Assembly: GCA_946479805.1 (NCBI GenBank)
Contig: CAMLHP010000010.1
Span: 1 to 29,285 of the forward strand
Reading direction: 5' to 3'
Source: an uncultured Gemmatimonadota bacterium
GTDB taxonomy: Bacteria; Gemmatimonadota; Gemmatimonadetes; Gemmatimonadales; GWC2-71-9
DNA: 29,285 nucleotides
Shown: positions 7,180 to 17,195 of the stretch, piece after piece
Position numbering within the stretch: the first letter of the stretch is position 1
How the letters are laid out: each line of letters starts with the position of its first letter
Made by a program: the position numbers and the translations under genes
The notes under the pieces: generated by a model
Seen by the model: only the letters and a program-made list of their open reading frames with translations
What the model was told of the DNA's origin: nothing
Databases searched by the model: none

Positions 7180-9708
7180 ATGCCATTGCCAGTGTACGTG
7201 TCGCGACGGGTGCTTTCGTCCCTGGGCGTGCTGGGTGCGCTCCTCTTCCTGCCGGGGGCCACGCTTGCTGCACAGGGCAGCGGCACCGTGACCGGAACGG
7301 TGACCCGTGATGATACGGGTGAGCCGCTTTCGGGAGTCTCGGTGGTGGCTCGCGAGTCGGGCCGCTCCGCCGTCACTGGCGGCGATGGCAGTTACACGCT
7401 CCAGCGAGTGCCGGCCGGTGCGCAGACGGTCGTGTTCCGGTGGCTCGGATTTCGCCCCATGGAACGCCAGGTGACCGTCACCAGCGGCGGAAGCGTGACT
7501 GCCGATGCCAGCCTCGTGGCCGCACCGGTGCTGCTGGGTGACATCGTGGTGAGCAGCGCGTCTCGTGCGCCGGAGCGGGTGGTCGAGGCGCCGGCCGCGA
7601 TATCCACCGTCCCCACGCAGGTCATGGACAACACTTCGCTCACCGGGCAGGCGCCAATTGCGCTGGCCACGGTCCCCGGCCTCGACGTGGCGCAGAGCGG
7701 TGTCAATGACTTCAGCGTCAACGCGCGCGGCTTCAACTCGTCGCTCAATCGCCGAGTGCTGGTGCTGCAGGATGGCCGCGACCTGGCAATCGCCTTCCTC
7801 GGTGCCCAGGAGTGGAACGGCCTCGCGGTTCCGATGGAAGATCTGCGCGGCATCGAAGTGGTGCGTGGTCCCGGTTCTGCGCTCTACGGCGCGAACGCGT
7901 TCAGCGGCGTGATCAACATGACAACCCAGATGGCGCGTGAAGTCCTTGGCACCAAGCTCACGCTCGGCGGTGGCGAGCTCGAGACGTTCCGGGGCGACCT
8001 GCGCCATGCGGGGATCACCAGCAGCGGGCGGTTCGGCTACCGTGTGAACGCCGGCTTCAACCAGAGCGACACCTGGACCCGCTCGCGCACCAACCCGGGC
8101 GACCTGGCCGAGGAATACGAGCCCGCCACCGACGAACCGGTTCCGGCGGCTGTCGGCCCTGAAGCGATTCCCCTCGCCGGCCAGACGCTGGAGGCGGGTA
8201 CCCGTGAAGCGGTGGGTGACCGGGATCCGATCCGCAACATGTATGGCTCTGCCCGGCTCGACTTCTACCGGGACAACGGCGGCGTAGTCACCGCCGAGGG
8301 CGGCATGTCGCAGGTCGAGAACGAGGTGCTGGTCACCGGCATCGGGCGGGTACAGGTGCTCAAGGCCACCAAGCCGTACGCGCGGGTGGCCTGGGCGGAA
8401 GACCGCTTCAACGTGATGGGTTACTGGAACGGCAGGAGCACCCAGGAACCCCAGAAGTCGCTGGCATCGGGCCTCGATATCCTCGAGGAGTCTGCCATCT
8501 TCCACATCGAGGGCCAGGCCAACCAGAACTTTGGACAGGCGCGGGTGGTGGTCGGCAGCTCGTTCCGGAACATCAACACCAACACCTCCGGCACCCTGAT
8601 GGACCCGTCCAACGATGACCGCAGCGACAACATGTACTCGGTCTTCGGGCAGCTGGAATACCAGGTGATTCCACAGGTCAAGTTCGTGGGTGCGGTTCGG
8701 TTCGACGATGGCGACCTGTTCGAACGCCAGTGGTCACCCAAGGCGGCGATCGTGGTGAGCCCCAACGAGAACCACTCGTTCCGGGTGACATTCAACCGCG
8801 CCTTCCAGACCCCCAACTACTCGGAGTTCTTCCTCCGTGCGCCGGCCGGTGCGCCGGCGAACTTCACCGCGCTCGAGATGGGGCTCCGGGCCCATCCGCA
8901 GCTCGGGCCTGCGCTTGCGGGCGTGCCCGTCGGCCAGCTGTACACCAATTCAGCGGCGGTACCGGTGCTGGCTCTGGGCAACGCGAATCTGGAAGTGGAG
9001 CACGTCACCGGCTGGGAGGCCGGCTACAAGGCCAACCTCGGCGACCGCGCCTTCGTCACGGTGGATGTGTACCTCAATGACCTGGACGACTTCGTCACCG
9101 ACCTGCTGCCGGGCGTTAATCCGGCCTACGGTGCATGGACCGCTCCCGAGGAGGTGCCGGAATCGGCCCGCCCCGCCATCGAGCAAGCCACCAGGGATCA
9201 GCTCGCGGCCTTCGGCCAGCCGGTGGCCGCGGCCGGACTCTCGCGAGTCAACGGCAACACCGCAGTGGTGGTGTCCTACGCCAACGCGGGCGAGGTGCGC
9301 GAGCGCGGCATCGAGCTGGGCGTGGGGTACAACCTCACCAACGAGGTCAGGGTTGACGCGTCGTTCACCGGCTTCGACTTCGAGGTGAAGTCGCAGGCCA
9401 CCGGCGACAAGCTGGTTCCCAACACGCCGAGCAAGAAGGCGTCGTTCATGGTTTCGTACATGGGCTCGCAGGGCATCGACGCCAACGTCGGCGTTCGCCT
9501 GATCGACGGCTATGACTGGGCAGCGGGGGTGTTCCAGGGCTACGTGCCGGCCGCCGAGCTGGTGAGCCTGGGAGCGGGCTACCGCATCAATGAGCACTTC
9601 CGGGTGCATGCTGCCGCTACCAACCTGCTGGACCAGCAGCGCTTCCAGATCTATGGTGGCTCGGTGATCGGACGGAGGCTGCTGGGGGGTGTAACGGCGA
9701 ACTTCTAG
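7180..9708 (+). CDS. TonB-dependent receptor with carboxypeptidase-regulatory-like domain
   Basis: An 842-residue receptor. The ATG at 7180 is chosen because GGAGG lies 6 nt upstream and a signal peptide (about 1-31, ending ATLAAQ) begins there; the frame is open further back to 7084 but without these signs. Residues 34-112 are a CarboxypepD_reg-like beta domain (VTGTVTRDDTGEPLSGVSVV ... GSYTLQRVPAG), common in Bacteroidota and Gemmatimonadota receptors. GDIVVSS (120-126) is a TonB-box candidate. The plug has VNARGFNSSLNRRVLVLQDG and IEVVRGPGSALYGANAFSGV, then a long barrel ending GGVTANF. The ligand is unknown; peptide or carbohydrate ligands are possible for this architecture. It lies 149 bp downstream of the other receptor, and its TAG stop runs into a heptamer array. 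Confidence 0.93.
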   Translation: MPLPVYVSRRVLSSLGVLGALLFLPGATLAAQGSGTVTGTVTRDDTGEPLSGVSVVARESGRSAVTGGDGSYTLQRVPAGAQTVVFRWLGFRPMERQVTVTSGGSVTADASLVAAPVLLGDIVVSSASRAPERVVEAPAAISTVPTQVMDNTSLTGQAPIALATVPGLDVAQSGVNDFSVNARGFNSSLNRRVLVLQDGRDLAIAFLGAQEWNGLAVPMEDLRGIEVVRGPGSALYGANAFSGVINMTTQMAREVLGTKLTLGGGELETFRGDLRHAGITSSGRFGYRVNAGFNQSDTWTRSRTNPGDLAEEYEPATDEPVPAAVGPEAIPLAGQTLEAGTREAVGDRDPIRNMYGSARLDFYRDNGGVVTAEGGMSQVENEVLVTGIGRVQVLKATKPYARVAWAEDRFNVMGYWNGRSTQEPQKSLASGLDILEESAIFHIEGQANQNFGQARVVVGSSFRNINTNTSGTLMDPSNDDRSDNMYSVFGQLEYQVIPQVKFVGAVRFDDGDLFERQWSPKAAIVVSPNENHSFRVTFNRAFQTPNYSEFFLRAPAGAPANFTALEMGLRAHPQLGPALAGVPVGQLYTNSAAVPVLALGNANLEVEHVTGWEAGYKANLGDRAFVTVDVYLNDLDDFVTDLLPGVNPAYGAWTAPEEVPESARPAIEQATRDQLAAFGQPVAAAGLSRVNGNTAVVVSYANAGEVRERGIELGVGYNLTNEVRVDASFTGFDFEVKSQATGDKLVPNTPSKKASFMVSYMGSQGIDANVGVRLIDGYDWAAGVFQGYVPAAELVSLGAGYRINEHFRVHAAATNLLDQQRFQIYGGSVIGRRLLGGVTANF

Positions 9709-9780
9709 GCGTAGGGCGTAGGGCGTAGGGCGTAGGGCGTAGGGCGCAGGGCGCAGGGCGCAGGGCGCAGGGCGTGGGGG
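9706..9780 (+). repeat. Heptamer tandem array GTAGGGC/GCAGGGC starting at a stop codon
   Basis: From 9711 there are ten 7-bp units: five GTAGGGC, four GCAGGGC and a last variant GTGGGGG. A shortened first copy (TAGGC) is formed by the TAG stop codon of the TonB receptor at 9706-9708. The two variants form separate blocks, which suggests stepwise expansion. GGG recurs every 7 bases with 4-base spacers, so the + strand (and the mRNA) fits the G3-N1-7 G-quadruplex pattern many times over. Confidence 0.92.
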
Positions 9781-9926
9781 AGCGCGTCGTCTCGGGGAAT
9801 CCCGGGGCGACGCGCATTCTCTCCGTCTGGCCGCATGTCTCTGCCGGGTGTAGCTTCAATCTTCAGCTTTCCAACCAGGATCTGCATGCCAACGGCCGCT
9901 CCCCGAGCGTGTTTTCCGGTCACGCC

Positions 9927-12100
<2,174 letters not shown>

Positions 12101-12101
<1 letters not shown>

Positions 12102-14299
12102 TGACGGCCACATCTCCCACCGCGCTGAAGGAACGCCTGCAGCAGGGGCTCGCCGGCCGGTACACCATCGACCGCGAGGTCGGCCGCGGTGGCATGGCCA
12201 CGGTGTTCCAGGCCCAGGATCTCAAGCACGGCCGGCAGGTGGCGCTCAAGGTGCTCCACCCGGAACTGGCTGCGTCACTCGGCGCCGAGCGGTTCCTGCG
12301 TGAGATCCAGATTGCCGCGCGGCTCCAGCACCCCCACATCCTCCCCTTGTACGACTCGGGCCGGGCCGACGGGCCCGATGGCGGCCATCCGCTCCTCTAC
12401 TTCGTCATGCCGTTCGTGGAAGGCCAATCCCTTCGCGACCTCCTGGTCCGGGAAAAGCAGCTCCCGGTGGAAGAGTCGGTGAAGATCGGGCGGGACATGG
12501 CGGCCGCGCTGGACTACGCCCACCGCAGTGGCGTCGTCCATCGCGACATAAAGCCCGAGAACGTCATGGTTCACCAGGGCGAGGCAGTGGTGACCGACTT
12601 CGGCATCGCCAAGGCGCTGAGCGTCGCCAGCGGCGACAGCCTGACCCAGGCGGGAATGGCGGTCGGCACGCCGGCATACATGAGCCCGGAGCAGGCATCA
12701 GGCGAAGGCGAGCTGGACGGGCGCACCGACATCTACAGCCTGGGCTGCGTGCTCTTCGAGATGCTGACTGGTGCGGCGCCATTCACGGGCTCCACCATGC
12801 AGGCGGTGATCATGAAGCGCTTCACCGATCCGGTGCCGTCGGTGCGGGCGAGCGGGGCGTACGTTTCCGCCGAGCTGGAGCAGGTGGTCACCAAGAGCCT
12901 TGCCAAGGACCCGGGCGATCGGTTCCAGTCGGCCGACCTGGTGGCGCAGGCGCTGGGATCACCGCGGGTGGTCACGCCCCCCAACGCCACACCGCTGGCG
13001 ACGCCCGCCGTCGCAGCCCGGACGTCGATAGCGGTGCTGCCGTTCGCCAACATGAGCGCCGATCCCGAGAACGAGTACTTCACCGACGGGATGGCCGAGG
13101 AAATCATCAGCGCGCTGATGAAGGTGCAGTCGCTCCAGGTGGCATCGCGAACTTCGGCGTTCGCATTCAAGGGCAAGCACCTCGACATCCGCACCATCGG
13201 CGAGCAGCTGGGCGTAAGCACCGTGCTCGAGGGCAGCGTACGGAAGGGCGGGAAGAAGCTCCGGATCACCGCGCAGCTGATCAGCGTCAATGACGGCTAC
13301 CAGCTCTGGTCCGAGCGCTACGACCGCGAGCTGGAGGACATCTTCGAGATCCAGGACGAGATCTCCGGCAGCATCGTGAAGGCGCTCCGGGTGGTCCTGA
13401 GCGAGGACGAAAAGCGAAACCTGGGCAGGGCTCCCACCGAGAACGTGATCGCGTACGAGTTCTACCTCAGGGGGCGCCAGTACTTCCACCTGTGGCGAAA
13501 GCGGGAGATAGAGTACGCCCGGCGGATGTTCGAGCGCGCGGCTGAGGTCGATCCGGACTACGCCCTGGCCCACGCTGGCATCGCCGACTGCTGTTCGTTC
13601 CTCTACATCTACTGGGACGGCAGCAAGGGCAACCTGGAACGGGCCGACAGCGCCAGCCGCCGTGCAATCGAGCTCGATCCGCTCAGGGCGGAGACCCACA
13701 CTTCGCGCGGCATGGCGCTGGCGTATGCACAGAGGTTCGCGGAAGCCAGGACCGCATTCGAGACCGCCCTGAGGCTCGATCCGCTGCTGTACGAGGCCCA
13801 TTACTTCTACGGCCGTGCCCTGATGCAGCAGGGGCAGTTGCGCGCCTCGATCGAGCGCTTCCGCGAGGCCAGCCGGCTGCGTCCGGAGGACTACAACGCC
13901 CCGATCTTCCTGGCGACCGCACTGGAAGCTGTGGGAGATCACGACGAGGCCAAGGAGGCGTTCGCGATGGGGCTGGGCAGGGTGGTTCAGCATGTCGAGC
14001 TGCACCCCGACGACGCACGGGCGCTGATGCTGGGGGCGCAGAGCCTTTACGAGGACGGGCAGGCAGAACTCGGCGTGGAGTGGTCCCGGCGGGCGCTGGA
14101 GATAGACCCCGAGGATTCGGGCATTCTCTACAACGCCGCCTGTCTCCACGCGGTCCGGGGCGACTACGATGAGGCGCTGAAACTCCTCGACCAGGCGGTG
14201 CGGTTCGGGTTCGGCATGCGGGAGTGGATCGAAAACGACCCCGACTTCGCCTCCGTGCGTGGCGACCCCCGCTTCCGTGCCATACTCGAGAAGCTCTAG
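12101..14299 (+). CDS. Serine/threonine kinase with TolB-like and TPR regions (second of a tandem pair)
   Basis: A 732-residue paralogue of the preceding kinase with the same order of parts: glycine loop GRGGMATV, Lys50, HRD 147-149, DFG 166-168, GTPAYMSPEQ, Pro/Ala linker, TolB-like region from about 308 (SIAVLPFANMS) and TPR helices from about 450. Similarity runs through the linker (VTPPNATPLA in both) and the C-terminus, which points to tandem duplication of a whole gene rather than domain shuffling. The ADCC motif (Cys497-Cys498) and the following YxxWDxSKxNLExAD are conserved between the pair. The ATG shares its A with the TGA of the upstream gene (TGATG at 12099-12103), and no Shine-Dalgarno is needed if ribosomes re-initiate. 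No membrane helix is seen, so both products are probably cytoplasmic. Confidence 0.93.
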
Positions 14300-14398
14300 G
14301 CACGGCAGTCGAGCGTCGAACTTGACACCGGCAGTTGGCGCCGATTTCGCCGGGTGACTGGCAACAGCCGGCTGGACCCCTGGTGATGGATTGCGCCA

Positions 14399-15178
14399 AT
14401 GACCTCACGTCCATACGTGCTCTCGGAATCCACCTGGGAAACGGTCCGCACCACGCAGTACGAAGTGGCCGTCCTGCCATGGGGAGCAACCGAGGCCCAC
14501 AACCGGCACCTGCCCTATGCCACCGACACCATCCAAAGCGACGCGGTGGCGGTTGCTGCCGCCGCCCACGCGTGGGAGCGCGGCGCCCGGGTGGTGGTGC
14601 TCCCCCCCATTCCATACGGCGTTCAGACCGGACAGCGTGAAGTCCCGCTCTGCCTCAACCTCAACCCGAGCACCCAGCTCGCGATGCTCCGCGACCTGCT
14701 GCCGGCGCTCCGGGACCACGGGGTGCGAAAGCTTGTGATCCTGAACGGTCACGGCGGGAACGACTTCCGGCAGATGATAAGGGAGCTCCAGCCCGATTCC
14801 GGGATGGTGCTGTGCCAGGTCAACTGGTACACGATGGTCCAGCCTGCAGCGTTCTTCGATGAGCCGGGTGACCATGCGGGCGAACTGGAGACCAGCGTGA
14901 TGCTTCACGTCGCCCCGTCACTGGTGGCTCCGCTCTCGGATGCCGGTCCCGGCAACGCGCGGCCTTTCGGCATTGTCGCGTTGCGCGAAGGATGGGCCTG
15001 GACGCCCAGGAGCTGGGTGGACGTGACCGATGACACCGGCGTCGGCAATCCTGCAGCCGCAACCGCTGGGAAGGGCGCGCGGTTCACGAAGGCGGTGGTG
15101 GAGAGGCTGAGCCAGTTCCTGGTGGAGCTGGCTGAGGCGGACCCGGCGGCGCTTTATGTGGCCGGGGTCCCCCAGTAG
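14399..15178 (+). CDS. Creatininase-family amidohydrolase
   Basis: A 259-residue cytoplasmic enzyme of the creatininase fold, a family that hydrolyses cyclic amides or formamides with two metal ions (creatinine amidohydrolase, FAPy deformylase and relatives). The metal-binding pattern is visible: GATEAHNRHLPYATDT with Glu32, His34 and Asp43, LNGHGGN with His118, and DHAGELETS with Glu162. The usual EQHG is EAHN here, so the substrate pocket probably differs from true creatininase, and no creatine-pathway gene is adjacent. The ATG at 14399 has only weak upstream ribosome-binding similarity. Its last 25 bases overlap the 3' end of the converging CDP-alcohol phosphatidyltransferase gene. Confidence 0.88.
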   Translation: MTSRPYVLSESTWETVRTTQYEVAVLPWGATEAHNRHLPYATDTIQSDAVAVAAAAHAWERGARVVVLPPIPYGVQTGQREVPLCLNLNPSTQLAMLRDLLPALRDHGVRKLVILNGHGGNDFRQMIRELQPDSGMVLCQVNWYTMVQPAAFFDEPGDHAGELETSVMLHVAPSLVAPLSDAGPGNARPFGIVALREGWAWTPRSWVDVTDDTGVGNPAAATAGKGARFTKAVVERLSQFLVELAEADPAALYVAGVPQ

Positions 15179-15792
15179 CGCTTCAACGCGCTGATTATCA
15201 CCGGCAGGCCCCGGAACACGCAGAACACCAACGCAACCCACGCGACAGCCTGGAAGAACCGGAGCATGCCGGCTGCAGCGTCTCCGGGGAATGAAGCCGG
15301 AGGGAAACCCGCGAAGGACAGCGTAAGCGCCAATCCGCAGAAGGTCACCACCTTGGTGACTGCGTAGCCGGTGCGCATGAACGGGGAGCCCACAAGGAAC
15401 TTGCTGAGCGCGGTGCTATGCTGGTCGAACGGAGGGATTCCCTGGGCCACGCCGATGCTGCGAAACGCATCGGTCAGGGTCGTCCTGGCGATCACGATTA
15501 TCGGGATCACCACCGGGATCATGCCAAGGTCAGCGAAGCAGACCCAGAGCACCAGCTCGTAGGTACGGTCCGCCGCGATATCCAGCACGCTACCGAACAG
15601 GCTGGTCTGCCCGGTTCGCCGGGCCACCACGCCATCCACCGTGTCGAGCATCAGCCCCGCGAAGAGCAATCCCGTGCCCAGCAGGCGCATCGGAGGTGAT
15701 CCGTGGTACAGGATCAGGACTATGAGGGCGAGCAGCGGGAACCGCGACAGCGTGATCCAGTTGGCGAGCACGGTGGCCTCCGGGTGAGCCAT
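15154..15792 (-). CDS. CDP-alcohol phosphatidyltransferase family membrane enzyme
   Basis: A 212-residue integral membrane protein with the full signature of the CDP-alcohol phosphotransferase family, D-x2-DG-x2-AR-x8-G-x3-D-x3-D: Asp50, Asp53-Gly54, Ala57-Arg58, Gly67, Asp71, Asp75. These enzymes move a phosphoalcohol from CDP-diacylglycerol (or CDP-alcohol) to an acceptor in phospholipid synthesis. Hydrophobic stretches near 18-30, 38-50, 80-105 and two towards the C-terminus fit six helices. Which lipid is made cannot be told from the sequence; PgsA/PssA-type acceptors are both possible. Convergent with the creatininase gene (25-bp overlap) and divergent from the cupin gene. Confidence 0.9.
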   Translation of the reverse strand: MAHPEATVLANWITLSRFPLLALIVLILYHGSPPMRLLGTGLLFAGLMLDTVDGVVARRTGQTSLFGSVLDIAADRTYELVLWVCFADLGMIPVVIPIIVIARTTLTDAFRSIGVAQGIPPFDQHSTALSKFLVGSPFMRTGYAVTKVVTFCGLALTLSFAGFPPASFPGDAAAGMLRFFQAVAWVALVFCVFRGLPVIISALKRYWGTPAT

Positions 15793-15854
15793 GAAGTTGC
15801 GCCAGCCGGTGGACAGTGTCTACTTCGGACTTGCCCCCGACCCGGGAGATTGCC

Positions 15855-16238
15855 GTGACCACGCCCGACGATCGTCTTCGACCCCACCCAGCCACTCGCC
15901 TGACCGGGCCGGCTGAAGTGCTCGACCTGTCCGACCTCGCCAGACGCCTCAGGTCGGAGCCCCATCCGTCCCGGGACGGCCACCGGCAAGTGGGGCTCAT
16001 CCACCGTGGCCCGCTGCGCCTGGTACTGTTCGCGTTCGATGCCGGAGGCCGGCTGCCGGAGCACCAGGCGCCTGGCCAGGTGGTGATCGACTGCATCCGG
16101 GGCAGCATCACGGTGGAGGCCGCCGGGGAGCGTCATCGGCTGGGCGACCGCATGACCGTGGTGCTCGAGGCGGGTGTTGCCCACTCGGTCGAAGCACTGG
16201 AGGAGTCCGACATGCTGCTGACCGTCTGCCTGGGCTGA
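15855..16238 (+). CDS. Small cupin-domain protein
   Basis: A single-domain protein of 127 residues. The GTG at 15855 is preferred over one at 15816 because GGGAG at 15844-15848 stands 6 nt before it. The cupin barrel shows motif-1-like LPEHQAPGQVVIDCIRG and motif-2-like GDRMTVVLEAGVAHSVEALE. The histidines (in EHQ and AHS) could hold a metal. It has no signal peptide. Small cupins of this type act as metal-binding enzymes, sugar-binding or regulatory proteins, so the role is open. It begins a likely operon with the small membrane protein (39 bp on) and the histidine phosphatase. Confidence 0.82.
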   Translation: MTTPDDRLRPHPATRLTGPAEVLDLSDLARRLRSEPHPSRDGHRQVGLIHRGPLRLVLFAFDAGGRLPEHQAPGQVVIDCIRGSITVEAAGERHRLGDRMTVVLEAGVAHSVEALEESDMLLTVCLG

Positions 16239-16277
16239 TACGCCCGCCTGAGTTGGCCAATTCGGGAGGTTATGTAC

Positions 16278-16589
16278 ATGTGGCTGTTGCTGGTCGCTGC
16301 GTTCGGGCTGGTGGTTCCCAATGGACTCTTCATCGGCTGGCTGCTCACCGAGTTTGACGGCCTTGGCAGCCTGTTCGAGAGCCGGCTCGCCCTGGCTTTC
16401 ATGCTGGAAGCGGCACTGCTGCTGGTCCTGCTGGCAGTGCATTTCTCCCGCAACCCGCCCGGAGCATTTCGCTGGCCCTGGTTCGTCCTGCTGTCACTGG
16501 TCGGAGGGCTGGGGTTCGGCCTTCCGTTCTACTACTGGCTGAACGCCCGATCCAGCCGGTCCGGACCGGTCGGGGAGGAGCAACGGTGA
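16278..16589 (+). CDS. Small membrane protein, DUF2834-like
   Basis: A 103-residue protein with three hydrophobic helices (about 2-22, 36-55 and 66-85). The pattern FGLVVPNGLFIGWLL near the start followed by a helix in an ALAFMLEAALLLVLL stretch resembles DUF2834, an uncharacterised three-helix family. Two in-frame ATGs compete: 16272 and 16278. GGGAGG at 16264-16269 is only 2 nt before the first but 8 nt before the second, so 16278 is chosen. The stop overlaps the GTG of the next gene by 4 nt (GTGA). Confidence 0.72.
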   Translation: MWLLLVAAFGLVVPNGLFIGWLLTEFDGLGSLFESRLALAFMLEAALLLVLLAVHFSRNPPGAFRWPWFVLLSLVGGLGFGLPFYYWLNARSSRSGPVGEEQR

Positions 16590-17170
16590 AGCGACCAACC
16601 CAAGTCCTGCTCGCGGCCGCGGTACTGCTGGGCGCGCATGTCACACTGCTGGAGGCCCAGGCCAGCCTGGTCGTCCTCGCGCGCCACGCCGAGAAGAGCA
16701 GCACGGCCGACACCGCGAGCCTGACGCCCCGGGGCCAGCGCCGGGCGGCCGACCTGGCCCGGGTGCTGGCGGGCACCCGGCTGGACGCCATCATCAGCAC
16801 CCAATACGCCCGCACCCGCCAGACGGCGGCTCCCGCAGCCGGGCAGGCGGGACTCGAGCCCACCATCATCCCCGGTGGAGGAAGCGTCACCGCGCACGCA
16901 GCCGAGATCGCTCGCGCCATTGATGCGCTGCCACCCGGCTCGGCGGTGCTGGTTGTGGGCCACAGCAACACCCTCGCGCCAATCATCGCAGCGCTGGGCG
17001 GACCCAAGCTGAGCGAGCTGTGCGACCTGGAATACTCCTCGCTGCTGCTGCTCGAGCGCGCCTCCCGTGACGCGGCCTGGCGCTTCATGCGGGTAAAATA
17101 CGGGGCGCCCGACCCGGCGGGTGCCGACCAGTGCAATGCGACAGGCGAATCGATGCGTCAGGGAGGCTGA
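16586..17170 (+). CDS. Exported histidine phosphatase superfamily protein
   Basis: A 194-residue phosphatase of the phosphoglycerate-mutase-like (histidine phosphatase) superfamily, branch 1. Catalytic parts are visible: LARHAEK (Arg33-His34, the phospho-accepting histidine), STQYARTRQTA with the second phosphate-binding Arg, and VVGHSNTL with His126. A signal peptide (about 1-25, ending LEAQA) sends it to the periplasm, unlike glycolytic mutases, so it may dephosphorylate sugar phosphates, polyprenyl phosphates or phosphoproteins in the envelope. The GTG at 16586 has GGGGAGGAG about 5 nt upstream and overlaps the previous stop by 4 nt, which makes the start firm and implies coupling. Confidence 0.88.
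   Translation: MKRPTQVLLAAAVLLGAHVTLLEAQASLVVLARHAEKSSTADTASLTPRGQRRAADLARVLAGTRLDAIISTQYARTRQTAAPAAGQAGLEPTIIPGGGSVTAHAAEIARAIDALPPGSAVLVVGHSNTLAPIIAALGGPKLSELCDLEYSSLLLLERASRDAAWRFMRVKYGAPDPAGADQCNATGESMRQGG
17090..17099 (+). promoter_or_regulatory. Possible -10 element for the third kinase gene
   Basis: GCGGGTAAAAT holds a TAAAAT hexamer (17094-17099) inside the 3' end of the phosphatase gene, about 97 bp before the kinase ATG. The G-rich bases on both sides match the context of the stronger promoters before 19556 and 24616. No convincing -35 box is seen. Confidence 0.3.
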
Positions 17171-17195
17171 GCGGATCGCCGAATTGAGTCCCGCC

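Noticed and set aside
9774..9926. Upstream extension of the first kinase to the open frame start at 9774
   Set aside because: The extra 51 residues are encoded partly by the repeat array and have no counterpart in the paralogue; a GTG at 9927 matches the paralogue's N-terminus.
14322..14350. TTGACA at 14322 as a promoter for the creatininase gene
   Set aside because: The -35 hexamer is perfect but no acceptable -10 box lies 16-18 bases on.
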